From assembly GCF_954871325.1 (NCBI RefSeq), contig NC_088775.1, forward strand, positions 57,451,561 through 57,515,560: a stretch of DNA of 64,000 bases. The letters are read 5' to 3'. The notes below the pieces were generated by a model, which saw only the letters and a program-made list of their open reading frames with translations, was not told the origin of the DNA and searched no databases. Shown in pieces: positions 36,320-48,829 of the stretch (position 1 is the stretch's first letter; each line of letters starts with the position of its first letter). The stretch comes from Gordionus sp. m RMFG-2023. Taxonomy: Eukaryota > Nematomorpha > Gordioida > Chordodea > Parachordodidae. The position numbers and the translations under genes are program-made.

Positions 36320-37745
36320 TTCCGATTACTTGAGAAAATAGAGAAAATGTACAAAAGTAAAGTGACAATTGCCATAATCGTTATTTTTATTCAAACTTTT
36401 AGGAATTTTTTGAAGCAATAGAGTAAAATTATGTTAAATTAAAATTTAAATGAGGATGTATCATAGAATGGTGACAAATGTCATAATCGTTATCTTGAAT
36501 TTCTTTTGAATTTTTTAAAGCAAATTGGCAAAAATACATATTGTAAACATGTTAAATTAATCAGTGAAGATGTATCATATAAAAATGACAATTGTCATAA
36601 TTGTTATTTATTAACTTTTTTCAATTTTTATAGTAAATAGGTAAAAATAAATATTGTAAAGATGGTAAGATAAAATTTCAATGAAGATGTCATAGAAAAG
36701 TGACAATTGTATAATCATTATTTATTTAACTTTTTTAAATTATTTTAAAGCAAATAGGTAAGAATATATATTGTATACATGTTAAGATAAAATTTCAGAG
36801 AAGATGTACCATAGAAAATTGACAATTGTCATAATTGTTATTTAAATTTTAAACAATTAAATATTTATCGTTTTAAACAATTATATTCTTATCGCTATTA
36901 ATTTTTAATTCTCAATGATTATTAATTAGAGGAAAATGAAAGTGAACAAGTCAAAGCAAATTATTATATTGGATATTGTTAATTTAAGGAAATATGTCAT
37001 TAAATTTTTAAAATTGATAAATGACTCTGCTCTGTATTTTTAACTTTATTTTGCATATAAATATAATAAAAAATTTATTTTTATGCCAAATTTATGTCTA
37101 GTTTTTTAATTATTTAAATATATAATTTTTTCAACAATTCAAAATTTCTTAAACGAGATGAACCCGGACCCAACCCCGGGTTCAAAAATATTTCCCTGAA
37201 CCGAACCCAAACCGAACCACTTATTTTTATTTTACCTTAAAGCGAACCCGATCCCTGGGTTATATATTGTAAACATGTTAATTATCAGTGAAGATGTATC
37301 ATAGAAAATGACAATTGTCATAATTGTTATTTTTTAACTTTTTTTATATTAAATAGGTAAAAATAAATATTTTAAAGATGTTAAGAAAAAATTTCAGTGA
37401 AGATGTACCATAGAAAAGTGATAATTGTCATAATCGTTATTTTTTAACTTTTTTGAATTTTTATAAAGCAAATAGATAAAAATATATCTTATAAAGATGT
37501 TAAGATAAAATTTCAATGTACCATAGAAAAGTGACAATTGTAATAATTATTCTTTAACTTTTTTGAATTTTTTTAAAGCAAATAGGTAAAAATATATATT
37601 GTAAACATGTTAAGATAAAATTTTATCGTTATTTTTAAACTCTTTTGAAGCAACTGGGTAAAATAAATTGTAAACATGTTAAATTAAAATTTAAATGAGG
37701 TGTGCCATAGAAAAGTGACAATTGATATAATCGTTAATTTTAAGC
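36320..37745. repeat. Old ~115-bp satellite, left arm
   Basis: About eight diverged units with the core GTGACAATTGTCATAATCGT and AAGCAAATAGGTAAAAATAT. It is split by an insertion at about 36870-37262. The palindrome TGACAATTGTCA is kept in most units although the rest has drifted. Confidence 0.7.
37140..37262. repeat. GAACCCGG / CCGAACC repeat cluster
   Basis: GAACCCGGACCCAACCCCGGG and GAACCGAACCCAAACCGAACC interrupt the satellite array and are part of a ~390-bp insertion (about 36870-37262). Similar clusters are at 38775-38900 and 50355-50455. A MITE is likely, but its ends are not defined. Confidence 0.45.
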
Positions 37746-38774
37746 TCTTTCGAATAATTGCTGAAACGAGCTAGGAGCCTATGCCCTCCATCTAATTAGG
37801 CGATAAGCTAAATAATATTTAAAAGTGCTAACGGACCGATTAAAAAATTTAAACTCTTATTTGTTATTTAAAATTTATTAGGTAAACATTAAAAAATAAT
37901 GCTTCATAAAATTTTAACATTTTTAATACCACGATAACTGTTCTGGATGTTATAGTTGAGAGAAGGTAATTAGATTTAAAAAAACTTGTTGATTTGTTTG
38001 CATGAAATAAAATAACATCGATGTGGATAAAGATATGATTTTACACGTTTTCCCAAAAGGAAAGAATATTCAATTATCATAAATGAAATGTTTGAAATAG
38101 ATAGCATCCACGTCAATATTAATTTCACAACATAAGGATAGATGAGGTTAATAGTGAGGAGAGCACACTATTTAATAATATAACAAAACATTTAAATTTT
38201 AAAGTAAGGAAATCGATTAGTATAATTTAGAAAGAATTCAGGCTACTTAGTTTATTTAAAATTTATAACCAGTTTATTTAAATTTAGCATCATTACTTTT
38301 TAAAAAAAAATATTGTTGGTTTCATTTATTTATTGTAGAAAAACTTGGGGAGAATTCCTATATTTTACCCCTAATACAAAATTTTGTAGAAAAAACTTTT
38401 TTAAAATATCTTTGAAAAAAAATTTAATTTGTAGGCAAAATTCTCCTACCCCCCTCCGTCCCCCATATATAAACCTGCAGAATTAAGAATTCCTATATAT
38501 TACCCCTAATACAAAATTTTGTAGAAAATATTTTTTAAAATATCTTAAATAAAAATTTGTAGAAAAATTTTTTAAAAAATCTTAAATAAAAATATATAGA
38601 AAAAACTTTTTTAAAATATTTTTAAAAAAAAATAACATAAAAAAATAATATACCCCCCGAAAGTGGCAATAACCCAAAAAGTTAATGATGCCAGTTAGGC
38701 GCAATTAAAATAATAAATAAAAAAATCTCAAAATGTGATGATATTTTATTATAATTTATATTTATACAAACAAA
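37746..38774. other. AT-rich spacer with a short direct repeat
   Basis: A ~110-bp segment containing CCTATATTTTACCCCTAATAC at 38355-38440 recurs at 38490-38560. No gene is seen. Confidence 0.5.
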
Positions 38775-38900
38775 TAAACATGGATCCAAACCGAACTGTT
38801 AAACCGCTAAAAATAGCTATTTTTTATTGAACCTAAACCGCTAAAAAATTCTAGCCGAACCTGAACCGAACCGCTACAATGCCTCTGAACCGGTTCGAGA
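38775..38900. repeat. CCGAACC repeat cluster
   Basis: CAAACCGAACTG, AACCGCTAAAAA (twice) and CCTGAACCGAACCGC make a GC-richer patch. It is of the same type as 50355-50455, which reads GGTTCGAACCGAACCG. Probably the two subterminal parts of MITE copies. Confidence 0.45.
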
Positions 38901-39159
38901 CTCATGATTTTATGTGTAAGTTATTACTAGTATATTGCAAAAATTTTAAATATATTCGAATTGTTTCAAAGATTATTATCAATCACATTTGATTGATAAG
39001 TGTCAGTCATTATTTTTATAAACTTTAGTAGCCATTTTACGGCATTTTTAAAATATTTTAAGCTTATAAATTATAATGCCTAGAGAAAATTAATATATAA
39101 ATTATTTACATATAGTATTATAAATGACACATCAAAATGTACTGATTGTCAAATAAATA

Positions 39160-41080
39160 TGCAAGACCCTCATAAATCCTGAGCGTCACCTAAAAAGAAA
39201 CCACCATCTAGAATTCGATAAAATTAACAAAATATCACAACAAAAGCCTAATAAAATAAAAAGGTTTATGATGTCACTAAGACAATAGACGAAAGAAGAA
39301 GCATTAAAAGAACAAACAATATCAGTAAAACTAAATAAATAAATAATAATTGATGCTTGTACTGAGTTGGTCACTTTTAATGGCAGGCCATTCAAATTAA
39401 TCGATGATAACGGTTTTAAAAAAATTCTTGATCTTATATTGCAAGACGTGGGTAAATTAAAATTAATTCTCAAATATTTAATCTAATGTTGCAGAATAAT
39501 CCTTAAGTATTTGGCAAAATATAATCAAAGATATAAATGGTAAGTTATTATCTCTAAAAATTGACTGTGTAACTCGTCTAGACAGGTCCATTATTGGGAT
39601 TAATCTTCAGTATATTCAAAAAACAAAAATTTTGAAAACATTAGCAATTAAAGAAATTTTTTAACGACCCAATGCAGAAAATTTACAAATACTTTTAATA
39701 AAAGTATTAAATGATTATGAAATCAAAACATCACAAATATACACTACAACAACTGACAATAAGGCAATTATTGGAGGATAGTGACGAAGACAATCAAATG
39801 TCTGAAAATGATGAAGAATACAAAATATAGATTATATGAATGATGTTTCTACTAGTTTCTCAAATGTACCTGATGAATTAACAATCAATCTTAATGATTA
39901 TCAATATAATATTATAAATATAAGATCTGCATCTCATACCTTATAACTTGAAGTAGATCATGCATTAAAAAATTGCTCAGTTTCTAATATTATTATTAAT
40001 GCTCGTTCTGCATCCAAGAAGCTAAGGAGACAAAATCGATATCAATCATACTAAAAAAAATTAACTTAAAAAGATCTAAATTGGATTATCATATATTGTT
40101 ATCAACCTATGACATGCAAGAGAGATTGAATGAATTAAAAGTTGTGTGTGAAAAATTATCAGTATCATACATGAACTTTATTTTACAGCTTTGGAGTGGT
40201 AAGCAATTATAAGGTTGAAAAATATCCTAAAACCAATTAAAGTAGTTACCAAGAACTTACAACTTGGGCATATAACCTTAGGGGATTTTCATGGCATATG
40301 TCTAAAAGTTAAATTAGACATTTATATTTTACTTAACCCTTTGCTGGTTAATAATAGATTCTATGGATTTTAGAGAGAAACAACTTATTATAAACAACAA
40401 TGCCTTTTGTCATGCCTATATCTATATTTAAGCTATGTTTTAAAAATATATTATATCTTATATAAATATAATTAATAATTTTATTTACCTTAATTCATAA
40501 TTTTATTTTACTTTAAATATTTTTATATCTATTCATAAAAAATAATAAGATTTTTTCAATAATTTTTTAATTTTATTATATATATATATATCAAGTGCTT
40601 CCGGAAAAACAAGGTCTAGAGAGCATATTATTAAAATATGGCATAACACGGAATTAAACTATATTATAAGAGTGGAGGATTCTAATGAAGGTGAATCAAT
40701 GCCGATTAATGTATCTTCATCTGAAGAGGATTTAGTAGAAAGTCTTCTTTAAAAAAAGATGGTAACAAACAAAATCTGTTACAAAAATCGGAGAATATTA
40801 AAAATATTTTAGGTAATTTTTCTAAAGAACCTAGTTTAAATAAAACTATGAATATTTTAAACTATTGGAGAAATCAGATAATCGATGCCCAGAATTATGT
40901 AAATTGTTTTATACTGGCAGTGCCAGCTACGCAAATTAGTGTGGAAAGATGTTTTTAAACAATTAAATTTATACCATCTCTTTAGATGTAAATTGAGTAA
41001 GACGAATTTTGAAAATATATTAATTGTGCGGCCTAATAAAAAAATTTTAAGTAAATAAAGTTAAATATTGTTCATATTAA
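39160..41080 (+). pseudogene. hAT transposase remnant
   Basis: In order on the plus strand: ACTELVTFNGRPFKLIDDNG near 39357-39416 (family CLELVT.NGRPF), then LDRSIIGINLQYIQ near 39580-39615 and IYTTTTDN near 39740-39770 (family QIYTITTDNG). NYVNCFILAVPATQISVERC occurs near 40895-40950, the C-terminal dimerisation domain. Multiple stops and frameshifts are present. It precedes the palindromic element and may be the transposase of the outer element; that link is an inference. Confidence 0.7.
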
Positions 41081-41139
41081 AATTAATCATTGATATTTAT
41101 TTGTATTATTTATAATTTAAATTAGTGTTGTTAAAACGC

Positions 41140-41585
41140 CGCGAGTCGCGACCCCGACCCAAAGCTCGGGTCGTTTTATTCGACTCCGATTCAATGTTTG
41201 GGTCGTTTTTTTCGACTTCGACCCGAGTTCAAGCCGAAAAAAACGACCTCGACCCAAAATATGGGTCGTTTTTTACGACTCCGACTCAAAATTTGGGTTG
41301 TATTTTTCGACTCAAACTTGAAATTTGGGTCGTATTTTTCGACTCAAACTTGAAGTTTGGGTCGTATTTTTCGACTCAAACTTGAAGTTAGGGTCGTATT
41401 TTTCGACTCCAACTTGAAGTTTAGATCGTATTTTTCGACTCCAACTCAAAGTTTGGGTCGTTTTTCTGACTCAGACTCAAACATCGGGTCGTTTTATTCA
41501 ATCCGACCCAAAATATGGATCGTTTTTTTTAAAGACGCCTTAAAGTTAGGGTTGCTTTTTTTCACCTAACCAAATATCTAGATCA
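41140..41585. repeat. GGTCGTTTTT..CGACTC minisatellite, left arm
   Basis: About a dozen units of roughly 30-33 bp, such as TTTGGGTCGTATTTTTCGAC followed by TCAAACTTGAAG. Because the unit is close to a multiple of three, long open frames arise (41125-41385, 41357-41569); these are repeat translations, not genes. The inverse array is at 48040-48520. Confidence 0.85.
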
Positions 41586-41689
41586 TTTTTTTCGACCAAA
41601 AGTCAAATAACATTTAGTAGATATTAATATTATAGGCGGGAAAGTTTCTTAAAGCTTCTTTAAATTATAACGCTCTGATTTAACTATTC

Positions 41690-43040
41690 CATCATAGTTA
41701 TTTTTTAAAATTTTTAAGTAAAGATGTACCATAGAAAAGAGCCATTTGTTATGATGGTTATTTTTGAACTTTTTTAAATGAATTAGATAAAAATATATAT
41801 TGTAGACATGTTAAATCAAAATTTCAGTGAAGATGTATCATTGATAAGTGACAATTGTCATAATCGACATTTTTGAACTTTTTTGAGTTTTTTTATAGCA
41901 AATTGCTAAAAATATATATTCTGAACATGTTAAATTAAAAATTCAGTGAGGATGTATCATAGATAGGTGACAATTGTCACAATCGTTATTTTTGAACTTT
42001 TTTCAATTTTTTTAAAGGAAATAGCTAAAAATATATATTCTAAACATGTTAAATTTAAAATTCAGTGAGGATATATCATATATTGGTGACAATTGTCATA
42101 ATCGCTATTTTTGAACTTTTTCAAATTTTTTTAAAGGAAATAGCTAAAAATATATATTCTAAACATGTTAAATTTAAAATTCAGTGAGGATGTATCATAG
42201 ATAGGTGACAATTGTCATAATCTTTATTTTTGAACTTTTTTCAATTTTTTTAAAGGAAATAGCTAAAAATATATATTCTAAACATGTTAAATTAAAAATT
42301 CAGTGAGGATGTATCATAGATAGGTGACAATTGTCATAATCGTTATTTTTGAACTTTTTTCAATTTTTTTAAAGGAAATAGCTAAAAATATATATTCTAA
42401 ACATGTTAAATTTAAAATTCAGTGAGGATGAATCATAGATAGGTGACAATTGTCATAATTGTTATTTTTGAACTTTTTTTAATTTTTTTAAAGGAAATAG
42501 CTAAAAATATATATTCTAAACATGTTAAATTTAAAATTCAGTGAGGATGTATCATAGATAGGTGACAATTGTCATAATCGCTATTTTTGAACTTTTTCAA
42601 ATTTTTTTAAAGGAAATAGCTAAAAATATATATTCTAAACATGTTAAATTAAAAATTCAGTGAGGATGTATCATAGATAGGTGATATTTGTCATATTCGT
42701 TATTTTTGAACCTTTTTTAATTTTTTAAAGGAAATAGCTAAAAATATATATTCTAAACATGTTAAATTAAAAATTCAGTGAGGATGTATCATAGATAGGT
42801 GACAATTGTCATAATCTTTATTTTTGAACTTTTTTCAATTTTTTTAAAGGAAATAGCTAAAAATATATATTCTAAACATGTTAAATTTAAAATTCAGTGA
42901 GAATGTATCATAGATAGGTGACAATTGTCATAATCGCTATTTTTGAACTTTTTCAAATTTTTTTAAAGGAAATAGCTAAAAAAATATATCCTAAACATGT
43001 TAAATTAAAATATCAGTGAGGATGTATCACAGATAAGGGA
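41690..43040. repeat. ~118-bp satellite array, left arm
   Basis: About eleven units with TTTTTGAACTTTTTTCAA, AAAGGAAATAGCTAAAAATA, CTAAACATGTTAAATT, CAGTGAGGATGTATCATAG and GGTGACAATTGTCATAATCG. The central units are nearly identical; the outermost two are more diverged and resemble the older arrays of the outer element. Confidence 0.92.
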
Positions 43041-44054
43041 CAAAAAATGGTTATTATATATACGAGTAGTTAGGTACATAATAATCCTTAAGTGATAAAA
43101 TGAGATGCTAATATATTTCTTGTAATTTTAATTTATAATAAAATTCTTAAATATGTTATTGTCATAGACTGGGTTAGAAAATCAACTATCACATAAACTC
43201 ATCTATGTTTTATTCATATTATATTTTTAAGTTTGAGGATATAAAAATATTTCCTCTTTGAAGTTACTAGTTAGGATAAAATTTACTTGGCACATCTTAC
43301 AATGATATTTATACCTTGTTTTTTTTTCGAGAATAAATTTTATGCGATATCTCATGAAGGAAATTACATATCATTGTACAGAGAATTAACTTTGTATATA
43401 TTATCTGCACCCATATCTTTTATATCAATCTCTATCGATGACATTTTAAATTATATTGGAAACTAGATTGTGTAGATTTCTAAATATTAATTTAAAATAA
43501 GATGCTAGAATTAATTATAGATATATCTTAATAATTTGTATATGCATTTATTATTTAAAATCTCTCGTTTTAACCCTATTTAGCAAGAAAAATATTGACT
43601 AATCCTGAAAATTGGACAACTTTTATTAATAAAATTTATGTTACTCTCTAAAATTGAATTATAATTTTAAAAACAAAAAATGAATAAAAAAAAAATTAAA
43701 ATTTAATTTGGCTACCCTCAAAAATAATAAAAAATATTTGGAAAGTTAAAAAAAATGATTATTAATCATATCCCTATCCCTAACAATGAAGAAAAGAAAA
43801 AATCTCAACAAATTTGCCGTCTAGCTGGTGCCACGCCAAGTAAAATAAAATATCTTTTTTAATTTTAGAATTTAAATAGTCACTTCACTTCCATATGGAA
43901 TTTTTAAACTAATAAAATACTTGTAATTTTTTTTACAAGTATTTGCGATTCCATATGCATTTTTTTAATATAAAATATGAATTTTTTTAAATATAATTTA
44001 GTAATTTAGGCGAGCCATATTTTTCAAAAATGTAGTGTTAAGTCGAGTTTTTTT

Positions 44055-44275
44055 AAGTCGTACTGTAATTCTGAGCGTTTTCCGTACTTTTGCATGATGG
44101 CTAAAGATTTTTTGTCGCAGCAAAGTACATCCGTTGAGAGCGAGCGTGTCTTCTCAAGAGGGGTGGACACCGTAACAAATAAAAGAAATCGCATGGCCTC
44201 CGAAACACTTAAACAGTGTTTATGTTTAAATTCATGGGATATCAATATCATGAATAATAAATTTTATACATAATT
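44055..44275 (+). pseudogene. hAT transposase C-terminal dimerisation domain
   Basis: In the single-copy centre of the palindrome one frame reads MMAKDFLSQQSTSVESERVF and continues SRGVDTVTNKRNRMA, then SETLKQCLCLNSW. This is the classic end of hAT transposases (P.TSVPSERVFS.AG..VT.KRNRL.PE.V..L..LNSW). The frame is open to a stop just after the conserved Trp, and the rest of the transposase is missing. It identifies the palindrome as hAT-derived, in agreement with the 8-bp flanks. Confidence 0.88.
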
Positions 44276-45229
44276 TTTATATCTATATATATTGTTAAAT
44301 TAAATTTTTTGTACATTAATAAATATATATAATTTAAATAAAAATATTTAAACTATAAATGTATCAAATATTTAAATGTTTTGAGCTTAGTGTTCTTGTT
44401 TCAGGCTGTTGTTTTTTATGAATACTGGAGAATATTAGTGTTTTAATATTATTTGACTTTAAATTGATAACTAAAATAGTTTTTGATATTAAGATTTAGA
44501 ATTTTGAACACTTGAGAAAAATTACACATTAAAATTAATACTGGGATTAACTTTGAACCATGTTATAAAGCGCTTACTTTTTTTCAGGCGTTAATTATTC
44601 ACTATTTTATTAAGTAGAATATTATAAGAGCAATTTTTCTCATAGATTATATAAAGGTATAGATATCTATTATCAATTACAGAATTAGTCAATATTTTTC
44701 TTGCTAAATAGGCTTAAAACGAGAGATTTTAAATAATAAATGCATATACAAATTATTAAGATATATCTATAATTAATTCTAGCATCTTAATCTTTTAAAT
44801 TAATATTTAGAAATCTACACAATCTAGTTTCCAATATAATTTAAAATGTCATCGATAGAGATTGATATAAAAGATATGGGTGCAGATAATATATACAAAG
44901 TTATTTCTCTTTACAATGATATGTAATTTCCTTCATGAGATATCGCATAAAATTTATTCTTGAAAAAAAAACAAGTATAAATATCATTGTAAGATGTGCC
45001 AAGTAAATTTTATCCTAACTAGTAACTTCAAAGAGGAAATATTTTTATATCCTCAAACTTAAAAATATAATATGAATAAAACATAGATGAGTTTATGTGA
45101 TAGTTGATTTTCTAACCCAGTCTATGACAATAACATATTTAAGAATTTTATTATAAATTAAAATTACAAGAAATATATTAGCATCTCATTTTATCACTTA
45201 AGGATTATTATGTACCTAACTACTCGTAT

Positions 45230-47890
45230 ATATAATAACCATTTTTTGTCCCTTATCTGTGATACATCCTCACTGATATTTTAATTTAACATGCTTAGGA
45301 TATATTTTTTTAGCTATTTCCTTTAAAAAAATTTGAAAAAGTTCAAAAATAGCGATTATGACAATTGTCACCTATCTATGATACATCCTCACTGAATTTT
45401 TAATTTAACATGTTTAGAATATATATTTTTAGCTATTTCCTTTAAAAAAATTGAAAAAAGTTCAAAAATAGCGATTATGACAATTGTCACCTATCTATGA
45501 TACATCCTCACTGAATTTTTAATTTAACATGTTTAGAATATATATTTTTAGGTATTTCCTTTAAAAAAATTGAAAAAAGTTCAAAAATAAAGATTATGAC
45601 AATTGTCACCTATCTGTGATACATCCTCACTGATATTTTAATTTAACATGTTTAGGATATATTTTTTTTAGCTATTTCCTTTAAAAAAATTTGAAAAAGT
45701 TCAAAAATAGCGATTATGACAATTGTCACCTATCTATGATACATCCTCACTGAATTTTTAATTTAACATGTTTAGAATATATATTTTTAGCTATTTCCTT
45801 TAAAAAAATTGAAAAAAGTTCAAAAATAGCGATTATGACAATTGTCACCTATCTATGATACATCCTCACTGAATTTTTAATTTAACATGTTTAGAATATA
45901 TATTTTTAGCTATTTCCTTTAAAAAAATTGAAAAAAGTTCAAAAATAACGATTATGACAATTGTCACCTATCTATGATACATCCTCACTGAATTTTTAAT
46001 TTAACATGTTTAGAATATATATTTTTAGCTATTTCCTTTAAAAAAATTGAAAAAAGTTCAAAAATAAAGATTATGACAATTGTCACCTATCTATGATACA
46101 TCCTCACTGAATTTTAAATTTAACATGTTTAGAATATATATTTTTAGCTATTTCCTTTAAAAAAATTTGAAAAAGTTCAAAAATAGCGATTATGACAATT
46201 GTCACCTATCTATGATACATCCTCACTGAATTTTTAATTTAACATGTTTAGAATATATATTTTTAGCTATTTCCTTTAAAAAAATTGAAAAAAGTTCAAA
46301 AATAACGATTATGACAATTGTCACCTATCTATGATACATCCTCACTGAATTTTAAATTTAACATGTTTAGAATATATATTTTTAGCTATTTCCTTTAAAA
46401 AAATTTGAAAAAGTTCAAAAATAGCGATTATGACAATTGTCACCTATATATGATACATCCTCACTGAATTTTTAATTTAACATGTTTAGAATATATATTT
46501 TTAGCTATTTCCTTTAAAAAAATTGAAAAAAGTTCAAAAATAACGATTATGACAATTGTCACCTATCTATGATACATCCTCACTGAATTTTTAATTTAAC
46601 ATGTTTAGAATATATATTTTTAGCTATTTCCTTTAAAAAAATTGAAAAAAGTTCAAAAATAAAGATTATGACAATTGTCACCTATCTATGATACATCCTC
46701 ACTGAATTTTAAATTTAACATGTTTAGAATATATATTTTTAGCTATTTCCTTTAAAAAAATTTGAAAAAGTTCAAAAATAGCGATTATGACAATTGTCAC
46801 CTATCTATGATACATCCTCACTGAATTTTTAATTTAACATGTTTAGAATATATATTTTTAGCTATTTCCTTTAAAAAAATTGAAAAAAGTTCAAAAATAG
46901 CGATTATGACAATTGTCACCTATCTATGATACATCCTCACTGAATTTTTAATTTAACATGTTTAGAATATATATTTTTAGCTATTTCCTTTAAAAAAATT
47001 GAAAAAAGTTCAAAAATAACGATTATGACAATTGTCACCTATCTATGATACATCCTCACTGAATTTTTAATTTAACATGTTTAGAATATATATTTTTAGC
47101 TATTTCCTTTAAAAAAATTGAAAAAAGTTCAAAAATAAAGATTATGACAATTGTCACCTATCTATGATACATCCTCACTGAATTTTAAATTTAACATGTT
47201 TAGAATATATATTTTTAGCTATTTCCTTTAAAAAAATTTGAAAAAGTTCAAAAATAGCGATTATGACAATTGTCACCTCATCTATGATACATCCTCACTG
47301 AATTTTTAATTTAACATGTTTAGAATATATATTTTTAGCTATTTCCTTTAAAAAAATTGAAAAAAGTTCAAAAATAACGATTATGACAATTGTCACCTAT
47401 CTATGATACATCCTCACTGAATTTTAAATTTAACATGTTTAGAATATATATTTTTAGCTATTTCCTTTAAAAAAATTTGAAAAAGTTCAAAAATAGCGAT
47501 TATGACAATTGTCACCTATATATGATATATCCTCACTGAATTTTAAATTTAACATGTTTAGAATATATATTTTTAGCTATTTCCTTTAAAAAAATTGAAA
47601 AAAGTTCAAAAATAACGATTATGACAATTGTCACCTATCTATGATACATCCTCACTGAATTTTTAATTTAACATGTTCAGAATATATATTTTTAGCAATT
47701 TGCTATAAAAAAACTCAAAAAAGTTCAAAAATGTCGATTATGACAATTGTCACTTATCTATGATACATCTTCACTGAAATTTTGATTTAACATGTCTACA
47801 ATATATATTTTTATCTAATTCATTTAAAAAAGTTCAAAAATAACCATCATAACAAATGGCTCTTTTCTATGGTACATCTTTACTTAAAAA
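45230..47890. repeat. ~118-bp satellite array, right arm (inverted)
   Basis: About 22 units, inverse to those of the left arm, with CGATTATGACAATTGTCACC and TATCTATGATACATCCTCACTG. Unit variants (CGATTATG, AAGATTATG; TTTTTAATTT, TTTTAAATTT) recur in blocks, suggesting that multi-unit segments were duplicated together. Confidence 0.92.
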
Positions 47891-48039
47891 TTTTAAAAAA
47901 TAACTATGATGAAATAGTTAAATCAGAGCGTTATAATTTAAAGAAGCTTTAAGAAACTTTCCCGCCTATAATATTAATATCTACTAAATGTTATTTGACT
48001 TTTGGTCGAAAAAAATGATCTAGATATTTGGTTAGGTGA

Positions 48040-48520
48040 AAAAAAGCAACCCTAACTTTAAGGCGTCTTTAAAAAAAACGATCCATATTTTGGGTCGGAT
48101 TGAATAAAACGACCCGATGTTTGAGTCTGAGTCAGAAAAACGACCCAAACTTTGAGTTGGAGTCGAAAAATACGATCTAAACTTCAAGTTGGAGTCGAAA
48201 AATACGACCCTAACTTCAAGTTTGAGTCGAAAAATACGACCCAAACTTCTAGTTTGAGTCAAAAAATACGACCCAAATTTCAAGTTTGAGTCGAAAAATA
48301 CAACCCAAATTTTGAGTCGGAGTCGTAAAAAACGACCCATATTTTGGGTCGAGGTCGTTTTTTTCGGCTTGGACTTGGGTCGGAGTCGAAAAAAACGACC
48401 CATATTTTGGGTCGAAGTCGTTTTTTTCGGCTTGAACTCGGGTCGAAGTCGTAAAAAACGACCAAAACTTTGAGTTGGAGTCGAAAAAAACGACCCAAAA
48501 TTTGGGTGAGCTCTGTTCGA
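48040..48520. repeat. GGTCGTTTTT..CGACTC minisatellite, right arm (inverted)
   Basis: Inverse of the left-arm array, slightly longer: an extra block GTCGGAGTCGAAAAAAACGA occurs near 48380. The long open frames here on the minus strand are repeat translations. Confidence 0.85.
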
Positions 48521-48757
48521 GCCGACTCGGCTAAGCCGATTAACAACACTAATTTAAATATCTATATATATAATCACCGTAATCAAGAAATGAACGTTTT
48601 CGTATATCCTTAATGTTAATTTTTATTTTTTTTCATCAACTTTCCTATCTTCTTAATGTTAATTTTTATTTTTTTCATCAACTTTCCTATCTTCCTAATG
48701 TTAAATAAATCGATGGAGACTATATCTCACTAATGTTAAATTTTAAGAAAATTTTTT

Positions 48758-48829
48758 GTATATAACGGGATTCGAACTCCCGACTTAACGTTTTAAAGGC
48801 AAGCGTTCTTCCCACTGAGCTACCTTCTA
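48758..48829 (-). tRNA. tRNA-like sequence (tRNA pseudogene or SINE head)
   Basis: On the minus strand TAGCTCAGTGGGA matches the Pol III A box and AGTTCGAATCCC the B box, correctly spaced. The T arm is perfect (CGGGA, GTTCGAA, TCCCG). The acceptor stem pairs only partly, and the D and anticodon stems pair poorly around CCTTTAAAA, so the anticodon cannot be read safely. A functional tRNA is unlikely; a tRNA-derived repeat carried by the Helitron fits better. Confidence 0.6.

Larger units (their letters stand above)
41123..48551. mobile_element. hAT-derived foldback element with satellite arms
   Basis: TAGTGTTGTTAA at the left and its inverse TTAACAACACTA at the right are flanked by ATTTAAAT at 41115-41122 and 48552-48559. 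That 8-mer is itself palindromic, so it cannot alone prove a target duplication. The arms are 41123-43605 and 44690-48551. Each holds, from the outside in, a GGTCGTTTTTCGACTC array, a unique ~120-bp segment, a ~118-bp satellite array, and a ~520-bp unique segment. A single-copy centre (43606-44689) contains a hAT dimerisation domain. Where the arms can be compared outside the arrays they differ at only about two positions in 300, so the palindrome is young or kept uniform by conversion. The arrays differ in copy number, about 11 against 22. Confidence 0.88.

Noticed and set aside
41125-41569. Long open frames with FRLKLEVRVVFFDSNLKF-type repeats (also 48032-48549)
   Set aside because: Translations of a minisatellite whose unit is close to a multiple of three bases. 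They are present in mirror image in both arms.
44024-44251. Minus-strand open frame of 75 residues
   Set aside because: It is the antisense shadow of the plus-strand hAT dimerisation domain at the centre of the palindrome.
48758-48829. Functional tRNA gene
   Set aside because: Pol III boxes and the T arm are good, but the acceptor, D and anticodon stems pair poorly and no anticodon can be assigned.
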